Below, one piece after another: positions 4,324 to 5,344 of a stretch of DNA of 5,344 nt (the first letter of the stretch is position 1; each line of letters starts with the position of its first letter). The position numbers were made by a program, and so were the translations under genes. The stretch spans positions 1 to 5,344 of the forward strand of contig JAUVAR010000200.1 of assembly GCA_030591625.1 (NCBI GenBank). Reading direction: 5' to 3'. Below the pieces are notes generated by a model. That model saw only the letters and a program-made list of their open reading frames with translations. It was not told where the DNA came from and made no database searches. The stretch comes from Candidatus Zixiibacteriota bacterium (GTDB taxonomy: Bacteria > Zixibacteria > MSB-5A5 > GN15 > FEB-12).

Positions 4324-5133
4324 ATGTTAGTTCGCATTGTTGCTGTACAGGCACGACTGGGCGAATCTCTGACGCTTGAAGAGAAGATTCACATTTTCAA
4401 GCAACGTCCTGATTTTGTTTGTCTTCCAGAGTATTATATGCTTGGCTCGAATGTCAAAGATTTTCATCGGGCTGCATTAAAGAATCGCGAATATCTCAAT
4501 CATCTGATTCGTCTGTCGGATCAACTATCAACCTGCATTATCGGCGGTACGATTGTTGATGTGGATGATGATAATTTATATAACAGTTGCTATATCATCA
4601 ATCGTGGTCTTGTTATTGATCGTTACTGGAAACGATCCCCGGTACCTGGTGAAGTGCAAGCTGGTATTACTCCGGGTGAAAAAAGCCTGGTGCTTGATAT
4701 TGATGGCGTGCGCATTGGGATTATGATTTGTGGCGATGTCTTTCAACCTCGTCAGTTTGATGAGATGGGAAAAGCCGGTGTTGATATTATCTTTGTCCCC
4801 ACAACGTCACCCTATAGACCAGATGATTCAATTTCTCAAAAGAACTACCGCGATAAACTATATTTCATCGATGGTGCAATTAGATCATCGTCATATCTGA
4901 TTAAAGTTTGTGGTGTTGGGGAATTGTTTGGCAGGCCGTTGCAGGGGCGGTCACTTGCAGCATCACCGTGGGGAGTGGTCTCGCGGGTTGAAACAGACGG
5001 AGAACAACAGAAGAGGATACTCAGCATCACTCTTGACTTGGATGAGATCCATGAATTCCGCGCAAAAATGAAGAAGAAATCGGTCGCAACTTCAAAAGAT
5101 AAGATCTCGGTTGGTTTAAGTTCGCATCAGTAG
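4324..5133 (+). CDS. Nitrilase-superfamily carbon-nitrogen hydrolase
   Basis: A complete 269-aa cytosolic enzyme of the C-N hydrolase family, which cleaves amides, carbamoyl compounds or nitriles through a Glu-Lys-Cys triad. All three catalytic residues are in recognisable motifs: E36 in FVCLPEYYM, K103 in DRYWKRSPVPGE, and C136 in IGIMICGDVFQPRQF. The Cys motif is followed by A-G-V-D-I-I-F-V-P-T-T-S-P, the usual G-A-D-x-I-x-x-P-S element. Glu110, in the loop after Lys103, may be the second structural Glu. The N-terminus is compact: only about 26 residues separate the first strand (VRIVAVQ) from PEY, so the usual helix 1 region is shortened. The start is ATG 4324 with AAGG 10 nt upstream, a weak site enclosed by an inverted repeat. 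The substrate is not predictable. It stands 94 bp after ETF-QO and 88 bp before the membrane-protein gene, with no obvious functional link to either. Confidence 0.88.
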   Translation: MLVRIVAVQARLGESLTLEEKIHIFKQRPDFVCLPEYYMLGSNVKDFHRAALKNREYLNHLIRLSDQLSTCIIGGTIVDVDDDNLYNSCYIINRGLVIDRYWKRSPVPGEVQAGITPGEKSLVLDIDGVRIGIMICGDVFQPRQFDEMGKAGVDIIFVPTTSPYRPDDSISQKNYRDKLYFIDGAIRSSSYLIKVCGVGELFGRPLQGRSLAASPWGVVSRVETDGEQQKRILSITLDLDEIHEFRAKMKKKSVATSKDKISVGLSSHQ

Positions 5134-5221
5134 TTAAATAAATTTCTTCTTACTCGCTATTGGGATGAACAATTCTTTTCTTTGCTGTACACTCAGATTC
5201 TAATTAGTCAGGGAGATAATA

Positions 5222-5344
5222 TTGGATTTACCAACTATTGTTGGCTCGGCTGGAGTTGCCCTTCTGCTTATAGCCTTTGTTCTTAATCTCGGTCGATACC
5301 TGAAGGAAAACTCTCAAGCTTATCTAACAATGAATATAACAGGC
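5222..5344 (+). CDS. Small membrane protein, CBU_0592-family-like (5' part only)
   Basis: The first 41 codons are in the window and the frame is open to the right edge. The start is TTG at 5222 with GGGAG at 5211-5215, 6 nt upstream; no ATG or GTG is available before a hydrophobic segment that already begins at residue 6. Residues 6-24 (IVGSAGVALLLIAFVLNLG) form a transmembrane helix, followed by R-Y-L-K-E-N-S-Q-A-Y-L-T-M-N-I-T-G. The order D-x-x-G-x-x-G-V-A-L-x-L-x-A-F and then N-S-x-x-Y-L-x-x-N-x-x-G resembles the start of the short two- or three-helix CBU_0592-type inner-membrane proteins, whose function is unknown. The match is from memory on a short fragment, so the family name is tentative; the coding call is firm. 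Confidence 0.7.
   Translation, partial: MDLPTIVGSAGVALLLIAFVLNLGRYLKENSQAYLTMNITG

Noticed and set aside
4295..4330. 11-codon leader-peptide-like frame overlapping the nitrilase start
   Set aside because: There is no ribosome-binding site before its ATG, no run of a regulatory amino acid, and the proposed promoter would start downstream of it.

Overview
The window is ordinary bacterial chromosomal DNA with short intergenic gaps, Shine-Dalgarno-led starts (two GTG, one TTG) and no sign of plasmid, phage or insertion-sequence genes. The lipoprotein with a lipobox and the membrane-associated quinone reductase suggest a Gram-negative, respiring bacterium. No gene here fixes the phylum. Coding DNA is moderately AT-leaning and the gaps are clearly AT-rich.

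Layout. On the minus strand, a lipoprotein gene starts at 311 and runs off the left edge. Its mature part looks like the start of an ethylbenzene-dehydrogenase-type heme-binding (DOMON-like) domain. A 246-bp divergent gap (312-557) follows; its right half holds a good sigma70-like promoter covered by two adjacent dyads. That promoter reads into a tight two-gene unit: a 99-aa Rieske [2Fe-2S] ferredoxin (558-857) and a 205-aa metal-dependent class I O-methyltransferase (873-1490). A 455-bp stretch without a convincing gene (1491-1945) comes next. It is followed by a Spx/ArsC-fold protein that has lost both redox cysteines and carries a Gly/His/Ser- and Arg-rich tail (1946-2467). Then come a full-length electron-transfer-flavoprotein:ubiquinone oxidoreductase (2553-4229), a nitrilase-superfamily hydrolase (4324-5133), and the first 41 codons of a small membrane protein resembling the CBU_0592 family (5222 to the right edge).

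How the genes may work together. Three of the seven products concern electron transfer: the heme-domain lipoprotein, the Rieske ferredoxin and ETF-QO. ETF-QO would pass electrons from flavin dehydrogenases via ETF to the quinone pool, but no ETF subunit or acyl-CoA dehydrogenase gene is present in the window. Only the Rieske/methyltransferase pair is close enough (15 bp) to be called an operon with confidence. The other plus-strand genes are 85-94 bp apart and may be separate units or a loose cluster. I see no complete new defence or biosynthetic system. The points most worth a second look are the cysteine-less Spx/ArsC-like protein, the double dyad at the Rieske promoter, the hairpin enclosing the nitrilase ribosome-binding site, and the additional cysteines beside the ETF-QO iron-sulfur site.
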